In this document: piece after piece, positions 22,080 to 33,906 of the stretch
Layout of the letters: each line of letters starts with the position of its first letter
How positions within the stretch are numbered: the first letter of the stretch is position 1
NCBI GenBank assembly: GCA_007644065.1
Contig: VJWN01000002.1
Span: 1,947,831 to 2,011,830, forward strand
DNA from: Margaritispora aquatica
Lineage: Eukaryota > Ascomycota > Leotiomycetes > Helotiales > Discinellaceae
Reading direction: 5' to 3'
DNA: 64,000 bases
Position numbers and translations under genes: made by a program
Notes under the pieces: generated by a model
Databases searched by the model: none
Told to the model about the DNA's origin: nothing
Seen by the model: the letters and a program-made list of their open reading frames with translations, nothing else

Positions 22080-23821
22080 TCACGTCCTATTCCTCACGTA
22101 TTGAAAACTCTTATCTTTTACTATCCCACCAGCGGCTTTCAAGAGTTTATACGTCGCAGAACCATGTCCTCCATTTGCGAGACACACCTGCAGTGGTGTT
22201 ACTAAGTTATTAGGATGGGTTGAGGGTCCGCGATTTACTGAAGCACCACGGGAGAGAAACAACTCCACAAGAGCCTCGTTGAGTTGTCTAGCTGCAATAC
22301 ATAATGCAGTGCTAACACCATCGCGGCTGGCGCCACGAGAATCTAGGGATAGATCATCTATGTTGACTCCTTGGTCAAGCAAGTACTCGACGGCCTTCAT
22401 TTTGCCAGTTTTAGTGGCTGCGCAAAGAGTTGTGGGCAAGTATCCATCAAAATATAACCCCTTCCCTCGCGCCATCACATCCGCTCCTAGCTGCACGAGT
22501 ATCTTAAGCATTGTCGTTGTATCCGAATCGCTGCAAGTGCTTTCTATGGCTTCGAGTAACGCAGACTTTTTCTCTTTCGTACGGCTGAGGTTGATATCTA
22601 CACCTTTCTGTACGATCAACTTGACGGCAAGAGCATTGCAACGTTTCGCTGTCGCGCATAATGCGCTTGCATTATATGCATTTTGTTGATCTTTTGGTGG
22701 CAGTTTCAGATCCCCAGAGGCAGTTAGGGATTTCAGAAACCGCAAGCCACTGCGACCACATACTTTGTTCAAATCGTACCCGTAATTCATAATACTGATT
22801 TTTGCCGCTTTGATCTCTTCTTGAGAGGCCCCGCCGAGCGGTAGCCTCGTAGATTCGTCGGCTTGGATGGACGACGATGACGACGGATTTTGGAGCATGC
22901 CGTTACGAGAGGGTCTGCGTGGTTTCAACGATGTTCGATTGGGCTTTTGAGAGGTCATGATCAAGGCTGGAGCGACCTGCGATGCCGAATCACTGGGGTA
23001 GACATCCCCCAATGCACTCAACCCCTCCACATCGACGACTTCATCTACTAGAAAGCCACATGTTAGATTTCTCCTCTGAGGACAAATAGTAGACAAGATA
23101 CTTCGAAGCCGGTCCACGAACATATTAAAGACGATGTAGTAGTTTGTATCAAAAACCACAAAGTATGAATGTTGACTTACACACAGTCAGGATTTCGTCC
23201 CTGTGTTCCTCAACATAGTATCTCGGAAGATCCAGCTCCCTCTCCATCCAGCTCCCTCTCCAACTCTTCCTCTACCTGATCCCAGCCATCATGTTCGCCA
23301 GACGCCAGCCCGACAGAGGATTGCACATCGAGAATGACGCGTGCACCCAAGTTGCGGCCCCTCGCCGAACTCCTCAAGTGCTTAAATATCTCTACCATCA
23401 ACGGCTCCATTCTGGCAATGGAAGCCATTGCAAGAGAAGCCGTAAAGCCATTGAGCAAGTTCAAATGCAATATCAGCTTCGATCGCAGGGCCGTCAAATC
23501 TCGCTCACCCAAGCGCACCCGTTTCCACGCGTTGTAGCCCATGTACTGATACTTGCGATGGATATCAGCCAGTTCCTCGAGAACACTGTGCAGATTATTG
23601 CTCAGAGTCAATACCTCCTCCCTTCGATTATGCCCACGACGATTGAGCAGCGAGGTCGGTGAGCCAGCCTGATCCGAGAGATCTGAGATCACAATGTTGA
23701 GTGAGCACAGCTCTCGCGTGATCTCGGCGAACTCTTGAGGCGCATCGTTGAAGGCCCGCCACAGATGGAGAGTGAGTTTTCCTACGGCAAGGAAGTCCCC
23801 GACGCCGAAGCCGAAGGACAT
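22080..23821 (-). pseudogene. Ankyrin-repeat protein gene broken by a 16-bp tandem duplication
   Basis: Exon 1 is 23821-23181, the intron 23180-23045 (or 23048) has a GTAAGT donor, and exon 2 ends at 22080. The N-terminus (MSFGFGVGDFLAVGKL, then NLHSVLEELADIHRKYQ) matches the helical 'fungal N-terminal' domain seen in front of STAND and ankyrin proteins. Exon 2 carries ankyrin units such as VKLIVQKGVDIN, LKILVQLGADV, VEYLLDQGVNIDD and VELFLSRGASVN. The frame is interrupted at 23230-23261, where GGAGAGGGAGCTGGAT occurs twice in direct tandem; this shifts the frame and stops translation after 203 codons. Ignoring one copy restores LDLPRYYVEEHRDEILTV up to the splice donor and an overall length divisible by three (about 530 codons). 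Could be a real allele, a recent pseudogene, or an assembly slip. Confidence 0.75.
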
Positions 23822-24380
23822 TTTGGATCTGGGTTGAGGGAGATGCTATCCCATCGTTGGAAGGCGGGGGAGTGTGTGTTACATATGGGTTTTTTCTTGG
23901 GGGGGGGGGGGGGGGGGAGCAAGGCTGCGACGAGCTGAAGTTGTCGTGGGCGTTCCTGTAGGCTTTTCTTTTCCTGCTATATGCGCGACCGGGTCGCGTT
24001 TGTTTGTGGGCATCTATGTTCCTGCTATTCGCAAGGTGTCTGACCCCACCCGTGGCTTCCAGCAATTAGGTCGCGCGATCAAGACATTTGCCTCGATACT
24101 GATTCATCCTTCAGGGCTGTCATTGGTACAGCAGGAAGTAAAAAAGAACAATAAAAAACATACTAGCAATATCATAGTCATCGAGAATCCCAGCAGCAAA
24201 TACAGCAGGTAAATTGTCGTGATATTTCCCTTTTCTTGTTGTTTATAGGTAAAGTTCGAAGTGATGTGTTGAAAAGTTCTGCGATAAGGAGGTAAGAAAC
24301 CAATTGGAGCTCGCTAAGGATAGGCTTTCCCCATCTACACAGCTGGATAATATAAGTAGATTTCAAAGCGCGTTCCTGTC
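23822..24380. other. Intergenic with poly-G tract
   Basis: Upstream region of the broken ankyrin gene. Contains an uninterrupted run of 19 G at 23899-23917 about 80 bp upstream of its ATG. No gene seen. Confidence 0.6.
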
Positions 24381-24499
24381 ACATACGACCATAGACTGAG
24401 GAGAACTGGGCATCCCGTCCGCTCTGCCATACATAAGCCTCAGATCGGTAGATTAGTAGTTGGGTGGGTGACCACCAGCGAATACCTACTGTTGTATGT
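24381..24499 (+). rRNA. 5S ribosomal RNA
   Basis: Recognised from conserved fungal 5S blocks: start ACATACGACCATAG, CATCCCGTCCGCTC at about 24411, and TTAGTAGTTGGGTGGGTGAC followed by CACCAGCGAAT from about 24453 to 24484; these include the internal control region for RNA polymerase III. The 5' ACATAC pairs with the 3' GTATGT, closing helix I. Length about 119 nt is normal. A single, dispersed copy outside the 35S rDNA is usual in filamentous ascomycetes. Confidence 0.93.
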
Positions 24500-24517
24500 T
24501 TTTGCATATTTTTTTTG
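24498..24517 (+). terminator. Pol III T-run terminators after the 5S gene
   Basis: A run of six T's overlaps the 3' end of the 5S gene and a second T-rich stretch follows about 10 nt later, as expected for RNA polymerase III termination. Confidence 0.7.
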
Positions 24518-24855
24518 TGCTGCTGTTTGGTTGCATTTTTTTGGTCAACCAAGGTAATTAACGAAGGTGGTCATTTAAACGATGCTTCAAGGTAGTGAGA
24601 AAACGAAGGTTGTGTGTATGGATGTTGAAATAGGAATTAGCGAGCGTATTTTTGTAGCTTCAGCAGCTAGCTCAACCAAGGTAGGGAGCTAGTGATAGAG
24701 GACTCTACCCGCACTGATGGCGTGTATCCAAAACAAATGTCTATTTAATACCCCGCCTCATCGCTTATATGTATATATATGTACGCTTTTGACCATATTT
24801 CAAAGCAAAGATCCAAAATTTCTCACGCTCACTCACTACTACTCACCACTACTAC
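24518..24855. other. Intergenic, 0.3 kb
   Basis: Between the 5S gene and the 3' end of the M28 peptidase gene. Low-complexity 'actcactactactcacc' lies just downstream of the peptidase stop. No gene seen. Confidence 0.6.
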
Positions 24856-27441
24856 TCACTTCAGTCCAGCACTCGCCTTTTTCAACGTCCCCTCAATAAT
24901 GCCAACCCACTTCAGGGCATTCTCATAATCGCCAGCCTCAATAGCCTCCACCAAGCCCGGGAATACCGCACCCGAGTAACCTGTCCACAGACCTGGTGCA
25001 AACACCACGTGTTTGAACCACGATCTGCTATCAAGGCCCTTTTCATACACGAACGCTCGCTCAATGTACTTGTACTTGGTGTTAACGGCACGGATGTGGT
25101 AGTACAGCTTGAGCTTCGAGTACCACTTCCACCACGGGATGGAATCGCCTGCTTCATCTGCAAGCTCGGCGGCCCAGGCATCGTGAGCTTGGGCTGCTTT
25201 GAGGAGCTTGTGTGCTGTGTGGTGAAGGGTTTTGAAGGACATTTTGAGAGTTTTGAGGTTGCCTTTTGGTGCGGCTGGTGTGGGACGAGCACGAGCTGCT
25301 GTGGCTTCTTCTTCGCTCATTATGCCTAGAATGGCAGAATCGATTTTGCTCTCGACTGCCGAAATGTAACCATCCAGAGCGATGGCGTAGTCCGTTGCAT
25401 TCAGAGGGATGACAGGCAGCTCGGCTAACTTAGCAGTATATACAGCCCAAAGCTTAGCCATGGTGGCGTGGTAATGGAAACCAGGATCTCCATAAGTACT
25501 CATCCAGTAGAATGAATCATAATTGGAGTGATATTGGTATACTGCATTTCCAGCTTGACCAGAAAATCCCATATCGATTGACGGAATTCCTGCAAAGTCC
25601 TGGAATGCCGTGAAGTCCGATCCAGAACCCATGGTATCAATTTTCTTGTCCCACAAGTCGCCAACAGTTTGGCCTGGAATGGTCTGATTAGGAGATTGAA
25701 CAAGCTCGGTAACCTCGTAGAGAAGCTTGTTGAGAAGAGGTGATGCGGCAGCGCCGAACTTCGTTCCAGTAGTAGCAACATCAACATTGACATAGGCTAC
25801 ATTGACATTACTGAGCCAAGGAAGGAATTCCTCGACCCACTCTGTCGAACCAATGAGTCCATACTCTTCTCCATCCCAACTGGCGAACACAATCGTGCGC
25901 AAAGGCTTCCATCCCTTCGATAATGCAACACCAAATGACCTAATAACCTCGTTCAAGGCTGCGGAACCACTATTTGGGTCACCAGCTCCTCCTGCAATCC
26001 ATGCATCACGATGGTTACCAATGACAATGACCTCGTCAGTCAAGGTTCCATTAATGTGTCCGATCACGTTCCATAACGGAGTTGTGACGTATTCTTGTTC
26101 GTTGACCAAATTGAGCACAAGGTTGTCTGGAGATGGCCCGACATTATATTCAACGCCTTTGTACTTGAGGCCTAGATTTTGCTCCCAGTGCTTGTTGAAG
26201 TCTTTGGGAGCAGGGCCTTTCCCATTGAGAGCTGAGAGAATTGGGATAGCATCGAGGTAGGAGATCGGAATGGATGGTATGGAAGGGATGGCGCCGTCAA
26301 CTGGTTGACGTGGAACTCCTGGCTTGGAAGGATAACCTGGAGTTGTTCTGGTATTTGTTAGCTAGGCCCCATAATTCTGACTGTCAGACCTACGGATCAC
26401 CAGGAGCAACACTCAAGAATTGAGCACTGCCTCTCTGGACACTACTTGGATTTCTAGCTGGTCCATTTGGATAGGTCTTGAGACCGTTTTCCTCTGTAAC
26501 ATCGTGATCATCTCCAGGATCCGTAAAGATGACACAACCAACCATTCCCAGATCTTGTGCGCGCTTGATTTTCAGACCGCGGAAGATTCCGCCATATTTC
26601 GCAATGGCAATCTTGCCTGTTAAGCTGACATTGGCCTGCATGAGTTAGTGCTGGTTGCCATTGAACCCCGCCATGAATGTGCCAAATCACACCACAAATC
26701 CCGAGCAGAAATCTTCCTTACCTTGATCAAATCCTCGAAATCTTGATAGGTACCGTAATTAACATAAACATAGGGTGCAGTCACATTTCCAGATGCAGAG
26801 TATCCATGGAAGGTTGGGATCCTGTTCTCCAAGCCAGTTGTAGGGTCCTCCTCCAATACATCCTCCTCCAAACTTGCCTCAAACTTCACACCCCATGCTG
26901 CCACGCCATCCTCACTCTCCTTCTTTTCGTACAGCGCCAATCGATGGCCTAGTGGATAATTGATGTAGGTGTCATATGCGATAATATCTGCTTTGATTCC
27001 AAACTTCTGCCATTTCTCCTGGGTCCAAATGACCTGGCTGTAATTCTTGCCTGCAAGATGAGGACCTGCCGTATAGTATTTACTCCATTCTGCCGCCTTC
27101 TCCCCGCTGGGGGTCGATATTAGGATGTCCTGGAGCTCTGCGAAGCTGAGAGATTCACGATGTTGGGGGTATTTGTGGTGGGAGTGGCCGGGATGGAAGA
27201 AGGCGACTGGAAGAAGGAAGATAATAAGCACTACAACAAGGGAGGATCCTAATGCAATTGTACAAAATCGTCGAACCTGGAGACATTCATTAGCAGAGAT
27301 TTCACTCGCGGTATTCGGAATACTCACAATGCTATGACGGTATCGTGGCCGAGGTTGTGAGACCTGGACATATGTGATGAGGGGGCTCCTCTCGTCATCC
27401 ATCTTCTCGTAGAAGAGTGATGGTGCATTCATTCTGCCCAT
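24856..27441 (-). CDS. M28 family zinc peptidase, glutamate carboxypeptidase II / transferrin-receptor type
   Basis: Exons 27441-27328, 27276-26722, 26635-26394, 26347-24856; 800 residues. Type II membrane protein: basic cytosolic N-terminus, TM helix about 44-66, then an extracytoplasmic part. A PA (protease-associated) domain covers KYGGIFRGLKIKRAQDLG and nearby residues. The M28 core keeps the co-catalytic zinc ligands: GNHRDAW (His416), GAGDPNSGS (bridging Asp427), WDGEEYG (Glu464 base, Glu465 ligand), GSGSDFTAF and a final ligand His in QYHSNYDS. The C-terminal helical region is the transferrin-receptor-like dimerisation domain. Family members trim acidic C-terminal residues; vacuolar or surface location is likely. 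Intron 1 is 51 nt, in frame and stop-free, so its retention would add 17 residues before the TM. Confidence 0.93.
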
Positions 27442-28654
27442 GATGAATTAACAATGAATGTTGCACAGCAGCAATAGATGTTGTGTAGTGGTTTGGTTCA
27501 AAATGATTGTAATGGTGGTGGAGGGAAGCATACATACCATATATCATATATCATATCCTGAGTTCGTGTGTCTTATCCCACTATGGCATTCCTGGGATTG
27601 TATCCTCATTATCTCATTATCCCACTATCATTCGTGATCGTGCCTGCCTGTCTTGTGCTCTGGGGGGTGGATTCTCCACTCTAGCTCCTAATTTGGGCTA
27701 GTGCTTGTCTGAGAGTGAGGTACTTGCACAGTACTTACCTACGTAGTACGTAGTATGCTCAATGTGGAAGGAGTACTTGATTGGACAAAGAGATCAAGTA
27801 AGCTCTTTCATTGGCTACCAGATCCACTTTTCGATCCACTTATAATTGGATACCAGTAAGGTAAGCGCCACTGACGGTATTGTCATAGTTTGTTCGAAGG
27901 AGGATTAGTCATTCAGGAAGGTGAAGCTTTCTTCCCTCTTCCCTCTTTCCCCCTCCCTCCCCTCTTCCTTTGTTGGCCGTCTGTCTGTCTCGGTCATCAA
28001 AACCTCCAAAGTTCCGACTTTTCGGGCAACCTGAGGTAGGACGGCATCTACTGGGGAAGGGAGGATCCTTCAAAAATAGCGACACACGTGACACCACCTC
28101 CAACCACCTCCTCTAAACCAATAATATCCCTTGTTCCTTCAGCTGGGGTACGATTGGATCCCAAACAAGCACTTTAGACGAACTCCGGCATGGCATACCC
28201 GTTGAATCCTGGGTGAAGTGTGCCCACCCTGTGCCCACCTTATGCCCAGTGCCCTTCTCTGCTGCAGTTTTAGCTTGCACTTTTTCCCAGCGAACTCGCT
28301 CCCCCGCCCCGCCACTTGACGGTCAGCTACCCGTTGGTGGGTGGTGGTGGGTGGTGGTGGGTAGCATAAAAAACATAAGGGAGCAAGCATAAACACGCAT
28401 AGGTGGGGATCAAGCCAGGATGTAATGTGATGGAACTTCACTTCGAGGGATCGAGAATTTCTCATCTGACCATCTTCCTTTCTCATACATATATACCTCC
28501 CTCTATATATATATTCATCGTCCTCGCCGATTTGTATATCTGCAATATTTACTGTACATGTTTACGTCCTTACTTGTAAGATACGGGAACACACACGGAT
28601 ACTAGACTAGAGATCTCAGCTATTTGGTTACCACGCAATATATCTATCTTCATT
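27442..28654. other. Divergent intergenic region, 1.2 kb
   Basis: Between the M28 peptidase (minus) and MFS transporter (plus) starts. Holds short repeats (ggtgggtggtggtgg near 28336-28362), a pyrimidine-rich block near 27925-27970 and TATATA stretches near 28490-28515 that may serve the transporter. Short ORFs here lack splice or motif support. Confidence 0.5.
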
Positions 28655-31160
28655 ATGACGAAAAAACAGAGGGGACCGCCAAAACTACCGGCGAAGCAAC
28701 TTGCAATACTGGGTGAGTCTCGCTGTCTCGTTTGGAATGGTGGCAAAGAAAGGAGATATTGAGTGTTCATCTGACTCAACACGAGTCAGAGTTTCAAAAA
28801 TGGGAGGATATTACATGAACAATCATATCAGGAGAAAGTTCTCGGTTGAAAGACGATAATGAGAGACTATTTCCAACCGCATGTTACACTGGAATTATCC
28901 GAATGACGGAGTGCGTCTTCAGGCTTTTTGTCGTTACACCGTTCTGTCTACATTACACCATACATGCATTCTCTCGAGTTAGAACTGATGCATTAAAGCA
29001 ATATGCAGATTCGCAGAGCCAGTGGCATTAACATCGGTGTTCCCTTACCTCGTACGTACTCGACTCACTCACTTTGCCTTACATTCTTACGCATCAGCTG
29101 ATCAAATCTAGCCTGAGATGATTGAGAGTTTTGGCATCGAGAAAAAAGAGGTTGCAAAATGGGCAGGGATCACGTCAGCAGTATTCTCATTATCACAATG
29201 CACAACAGCTGTGATATGGGGGAGAGCATCTGACAAGTTTGGGCGAAAGCCTACTATTCTGACAGGTCTGACATTAACCATGTTCTCTTGCTTGATATGG
29301 GGGATGTCGACGAGTCTCCCGATGGCCATTGTTGCACGAGCATTTGCTGGTGGATGCAACGGAAATGTTGGGATCATCAGGACAATGGTCGCTGAAATGG
29401 TACCAGAAAAGGAGCTACAGCCAAGGGCATTCTCGATCATGCCTTTGGTATGGACATTGGGGTCGATTTTTGGGCCATCATTTGGAGGTTTCTTTGCCAA
29501 GCCTGCAGAAAATATCCCAGCATTGTTTGGCAATAGCAGGTTTTTGATTGCATTTCCATTCGCTCTGCCAAATATTGTCGCAAGCATCTTATTTGCTATT
29601 GGTATTGCAACTGGTATCTTATATTTGAAAGTAAGTTTCCAACAAAAATTTAGGCCTATTACTCACCTAGACAGGAAACGCTTGAGGCTAAAAAGCACAA
29701 GAAAGACTATGGTCTAGAACTTGGGAAGAAAGTGTCTGCTTTCTTCAAGACCATCTTTCGTCTTCATTTGAATCCAAAGCCATACCGTCGACCATCGGCA
29801 GGAGCTTACGATGAAGCGTCCTCTTCGCTTCTTCGTCCCAATTCTTCAGCGAGATCGGACGCTACCTTCGATGAGGCAGCATATAACAAGAAAAATGACA
29901 AACCAGCTCTTCCTCAACCAACGATGAACGAAGTCTTCACTCGTCAATCAGTCATTAACTTGATTGCATACACGTTTCTAGCCCTACATTCAGTGGCCTA
30001 CGACCAGCTACTTCCAATTTTCCTTCATCATCCCAAGCAAGTTCCAGATGAAAGCAATACACAGCTCCCATTCAAATTCTCTGGTGGCTTCGGACTTGGC
30101 TCTGGACGCATTGGAACTCTCTTCACGATGTACGGTTTCGTTGGATGTTTCATCCAATTCCTCGTCTTTCCTCCCACGGCAAGAAAATTCGGAGTATTGA
30201 ATTGCTTCAAGGCTTGTGCAGTTACCTTTCCAATTATTTGCTTCATCACGCCATATACAGCTCTCATCCAAGACTCAGTCACCCAACAATCTGTCATGTT
30301 CGCAATTATGGTCATCAAATCCTTCGCAGTCATCTTTGCTTTTCCGTGCTGGTAAGTCATAAGTCTCGTTTCCCTAGTCCTTAATGCTTATAACACTTGC
30401 AACAAAACAAAGCGATGCTTATCAGAGCCGTCTCAATCTCATTTTCATTAATATACCACTATCACATTCAGACACTAACAAACACAGCATAATCCTCCTC
30501 ACAAACTCCGCCGCTTCCCTCCGCGTCCTCGGTACACTCAACGGCTTCGCAGTCTCTATTTCCGCTGTCGGTCGAGCTATCGGTCCTGCCATGAGCGGTG
30601 CCGCATTCACATGGGGTCTAGAGGAAGGCTACATCATCACGCCGTACTTCCTGCTCGGCTCCATCGCTGCTCTTGGCGCTATTCCTATCTGGTGGCTTGT
30701 TGAAATGCCTGGGTTCAGCAAATCCGATGATGATTCCTCAGACGAGGAGCAGGAAGACGAAGATGAAGAAGATCTCCTCCCACTACACGACGAAGACGAC
30801 ATCGGCATCCTAGCCGGCGACGAACGACTCGCTCCCACCGAAGCAGAGGAAGCTCTTGACGTCGTCGATGGGCCAAGTTTGCACCACTACGGCAGTCGCA
30901 AGTCTCTGGCGACGAACCAGTCCCGGTCTCGCAAATCCTCGTTTGCGACCGGGTCCGAGGCATTACTTTCCGTGCCGGGCAGCTATGGCAGTTTTGGCGG
31001 CAGAGCGGGCAGGAATAGCGTGAGCGAGCTCGAGAGTCGGATGAGTAGTCCCATTGGCATTCGTGGTGGGAGCGTGGGGCCTGGCGGTGCTCGGAGGTTG
31101 AGCAATGGGTTGGCGGCGAGTAATTTTGGGCAGGGGGTTGGTGGGGCGAGCTTCCATTGA
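28655..31160 (+). CDS. Major facilitator superfamily transporter (DHA1-like, YCR023C-type)
   Basis: Exons 28655-28712, 28999-29051, 29112-29630, 29675-30351, 30488-31160; 659 residues. The first exons join to give LAILAICRFAEPVALTSVFPYLPEMIESFG, the usual TM1 start of this fungal MFS group. The loop 2-3 motif appears as GRASDKFGRKP, the signature of drug:H+ antiporter-type MFS proteins. A large polar loop (about 225-275) separates the two six-helix bundles, and the C-terminus after TM12 is a long acidic, Ser-rich tail (SDDDSSDEEQEDEDEED). Probably exports or moves small molecules across a plasma or vacuolar membrane; substrate unknown. The first intron is 286 nt, long for this window. Confidence 0.9.
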
Positions 31161-32288
31161 GTGTGGATGGGAAAGGGCGAGAGGAGGCGAGGTTTAATGA
31201 TGTCGGATTGGATATACATAGAAGATCAATTAAGGTAGCTTCCATTGATTGTTGTAGCTCATCTTTGTCTTCTATTGTTTACTTTAACTGAATAAGGTGC
31301 TTACCTACCTACCTAGGTACCTAGGCAGGCAAGCATTTTTGGATTGCATCTATACCGAAGGAGAAATTGATTAAAGGAGATCTTTCACAAGTCCTCTTAT
31401 GACTGCTACATTCAAATCCATTCAAATCAAAAATCGGTGTGATGGAGACGAAGGATAATCCTTACCTTATTTTCTTCTTGAGATTTTGGTGCTGGTACTG
31501 GTACTGGTGCTGGTGAGGTGGAAAACACCCGAAACTTCTGGGATAGGTAAGTACCTACCTTACGTACCTTACCCTCCAGGTTAGCTGTCACGGGATGCGT
31601 TAGAGTCAGGTTCTAAAGGATGGTGATGTGATTTAGAAGCTGACTCGCCAGAGCAAGGTAGGTAGGTAGGTAGGTAGTGTATTGCGAGGTGTAGAAAACG
31701 GAGATAGAACATTTGCCAATCAATGCATCCACCCTGTCTCGTTCTGTGTGGCGCGTACTGAGTATATGCTACTTTATATGCTACACTCTATGAGCAGGTC
31801 GAGCACAGTATGTAAACGCGATGGCTTCAGCACCGCACACGTGTCTTGGAATTGGAATTGTAAATGACAAGAACACTTCTCTTCCATCCATCTTGGACTT
31901 GGTAGCTAGCTGTTCCTGTGTGAGGGGGGGGGGGGGGGCGGCGCCTCAAGCGAGAGTTTGTCGTGTGGGTCGTCAGGTGATTGAATCCCTTTTTATTTTG
32001 AAAGGACTTTGCTCGCTAGGCCCTAGGGCTAGGTTCGCTTCATCGGGAACTTCGAGGAAAGACGGCTCCTAGGCCACCTTAGGTAGTGATGGGATTTAAG
32101 ATAAGGGAGACGGAAATGACGGCAGGACTCGGCGTTATCAGCGCAATCGCAGTCTGATACAATACATATTCCACTTTGCACTTTGGCGTGTTAGACGTTG
32201 CGTTGTATCAGCCATCTACATAAATACACAAAGAACAGCCAGCTAGGCGTCAAATATCACGGATGATCATCCTGCCCTCCCTTTTGCT
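31161..32288. other. Intergenic between convergent genes, 1.1 kb
   Basis: Contains several (ggta)n/(tacc)n tetranucleotide stretches near 31300-31325, 31545-31570 and 31660-31678, and an uninterrupted run of 15 G at 31924-31938. No coding signal. Confidence 0.6.
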
Positions 32289-33045
32289 CTAGCGATCCCG
32301 GTACCCATACCGATAATCATCGTCATCGCTATTCAGCCCATCCTCTTCCTCCTCGTCATCATCGCTATCGCTATCCGATGAAAAGGGAGCCTCGTCCGCG
32401 AGCTCGCGCAGCCTCAGGAGCTCTTCCAGTTTGAATTCATTTTCTATCTCCTCGATGTAGTCGTAGTCGAAGTGTTCGGGCGAGGGATAGTAGTTTGTTT
32501 CATTGTAGTAGAGCTCCTCGTTGCTGAAATCAGGCTCGGATTCTGGTTCTGCTTCTGGCGGGGTTGCTTTGGGTTGTGAGTTATTGGTCATGCCAATGAG
32601 CTCGGCTTCGAAGCGGTTTTCCTCTTCAAGCATGAGCAGGAGATTGGGGTCTGTGTATGGATCTGGATCTGGATCTGACGGTGATTGGTGGCGCGTAGAT
32701 GACGGATCGCGTGCTGGAGTTTGCTGGGACGAGACTCTGGGCTTCTGCTTCTTTGCTTGCTTGCTGCTTCGAACTCGCTTGGGCCGTGTGGCCTCGTCCT
32801 GCTCGGTGGGAGAGCCTTTTCTCTTGTTTTTGGCACTTGGTGGTACTGAGTCCATGTTCTCGTGCTGGAGGGTTGGGGTTGAAGAGACGCTTCGACGCTG
32901 CGCTGGGCTATATCTACTACTGTAGAGTTACTTAGTCAGGAATGAGGAGAGTTTAAGGCTTGCGCGCTTACCATTCAACATCGGCATCGACATTCAAAGC
33001 GGTGTCGTCTCCTCCGCTATTGTCTTGGTAATTTGGGCGACTCAT
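32289..33045 (-). CDS. Acidic, low-complexity protein of unknown function
   Basis: Two exons, 33045-32972 and 32919-32289, give 234 residues; the 52-nt intron has a GTAAGC donor and a CTGACTAA branch site. The first exon (MSRPNYQDNSGGDD...) is short and was found from the splice sites. The protein has a basic, nuclear-signal-like stretch (KNKRKGSP and RPKRVRSSKQAKKQK) followed by a disordered, Asp/Glu-rich C-terminus (DSDSDDDEEEEDG) around a more helical segment EFKLEELLRLRELADE. No domain recognised. Composition suggests a nuclear protein, but this is weak evidence. Confidence 0.72.
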
Positions 33046-33906
33046 ATCAACTGAGCTTTGAGTGTTTGCTTTTGTTCAAGTCACGTCTTTGTCTTTGGTT
33101 TGGGAGCGGGGGAGATGGGGAGAGGGGGGGAGGGGGAGATGAGTGTGGTAGTGAGTTGTAGTTTATGCTGCATATGCAGACTGCCACAAGTGATCTATTT
33201 GAGGCTGTGTTTTGGCAGGGGTGCTTGGTGGCTTGATAATTGCATTCAAAAGATCGCTTCGCGTGGAGGGAGTTGACTGTGGATTTTGGAGGATGAGCCC
33301 ATTGATAAAATGGGATTGTGAGTTTTGGATGAAGTTTCCGCTGGATTTTGCGCATACTCTCGTCCAAATGCATGTAAACAAAGCGAGTGAGTGAGGATGT
33401 TAGGGATCATCTATCTGACCAAGGAACACACGGTATATGGTCCTATGACCTTTGGTGGACATGAATCCAGATAGCTTCAGTCAATTCCCTACAAGACACG
33501 CTGAAAACCTAATTTGATGCTTTAGATAAATGTTCAAGAGGAAGACGTTGATGTGATGTTTATTTGCCTGCCTATTTTAGATTAGCTCTGTTTGGTCATT
33601 CGGGTATTGGCGAATTTGTCACATGACTGTAGGCATGATCAAGTTACACCCGAGCTTGCTCTCTCGTTCTCTCTCTTTTTCTCTTTCTCATTCACTCTTG
33701 TATATATGTCGAGTTTCTCACGAACGATCTCATACTTGCACTCAATCAAAATCCTATGACTTTCAAGTTCCGTCCTATCCCTCACATATCCGCGAAGCAC
33801 AGTAAAGTGGGAGATACGATTAATGCGCTACCTACCTTATATCTTAGCTATTTGACCACGTGCTAGTTTCATTTGCCATCAAAAACGATCACAGCACACA
33901 GTCAAG
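33046..33906. other. Divergent intergenic region, 0.9 kb
   Basis: Promoters of the acidic protein gene (minus) and HET gene (plus). Contains a ctctctttttctctttctc pyrimidine tract near 33665-33690 followed by tatatatg, a plausible core promoter for the HET gene. No gene seen. Confidence 0.5.
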
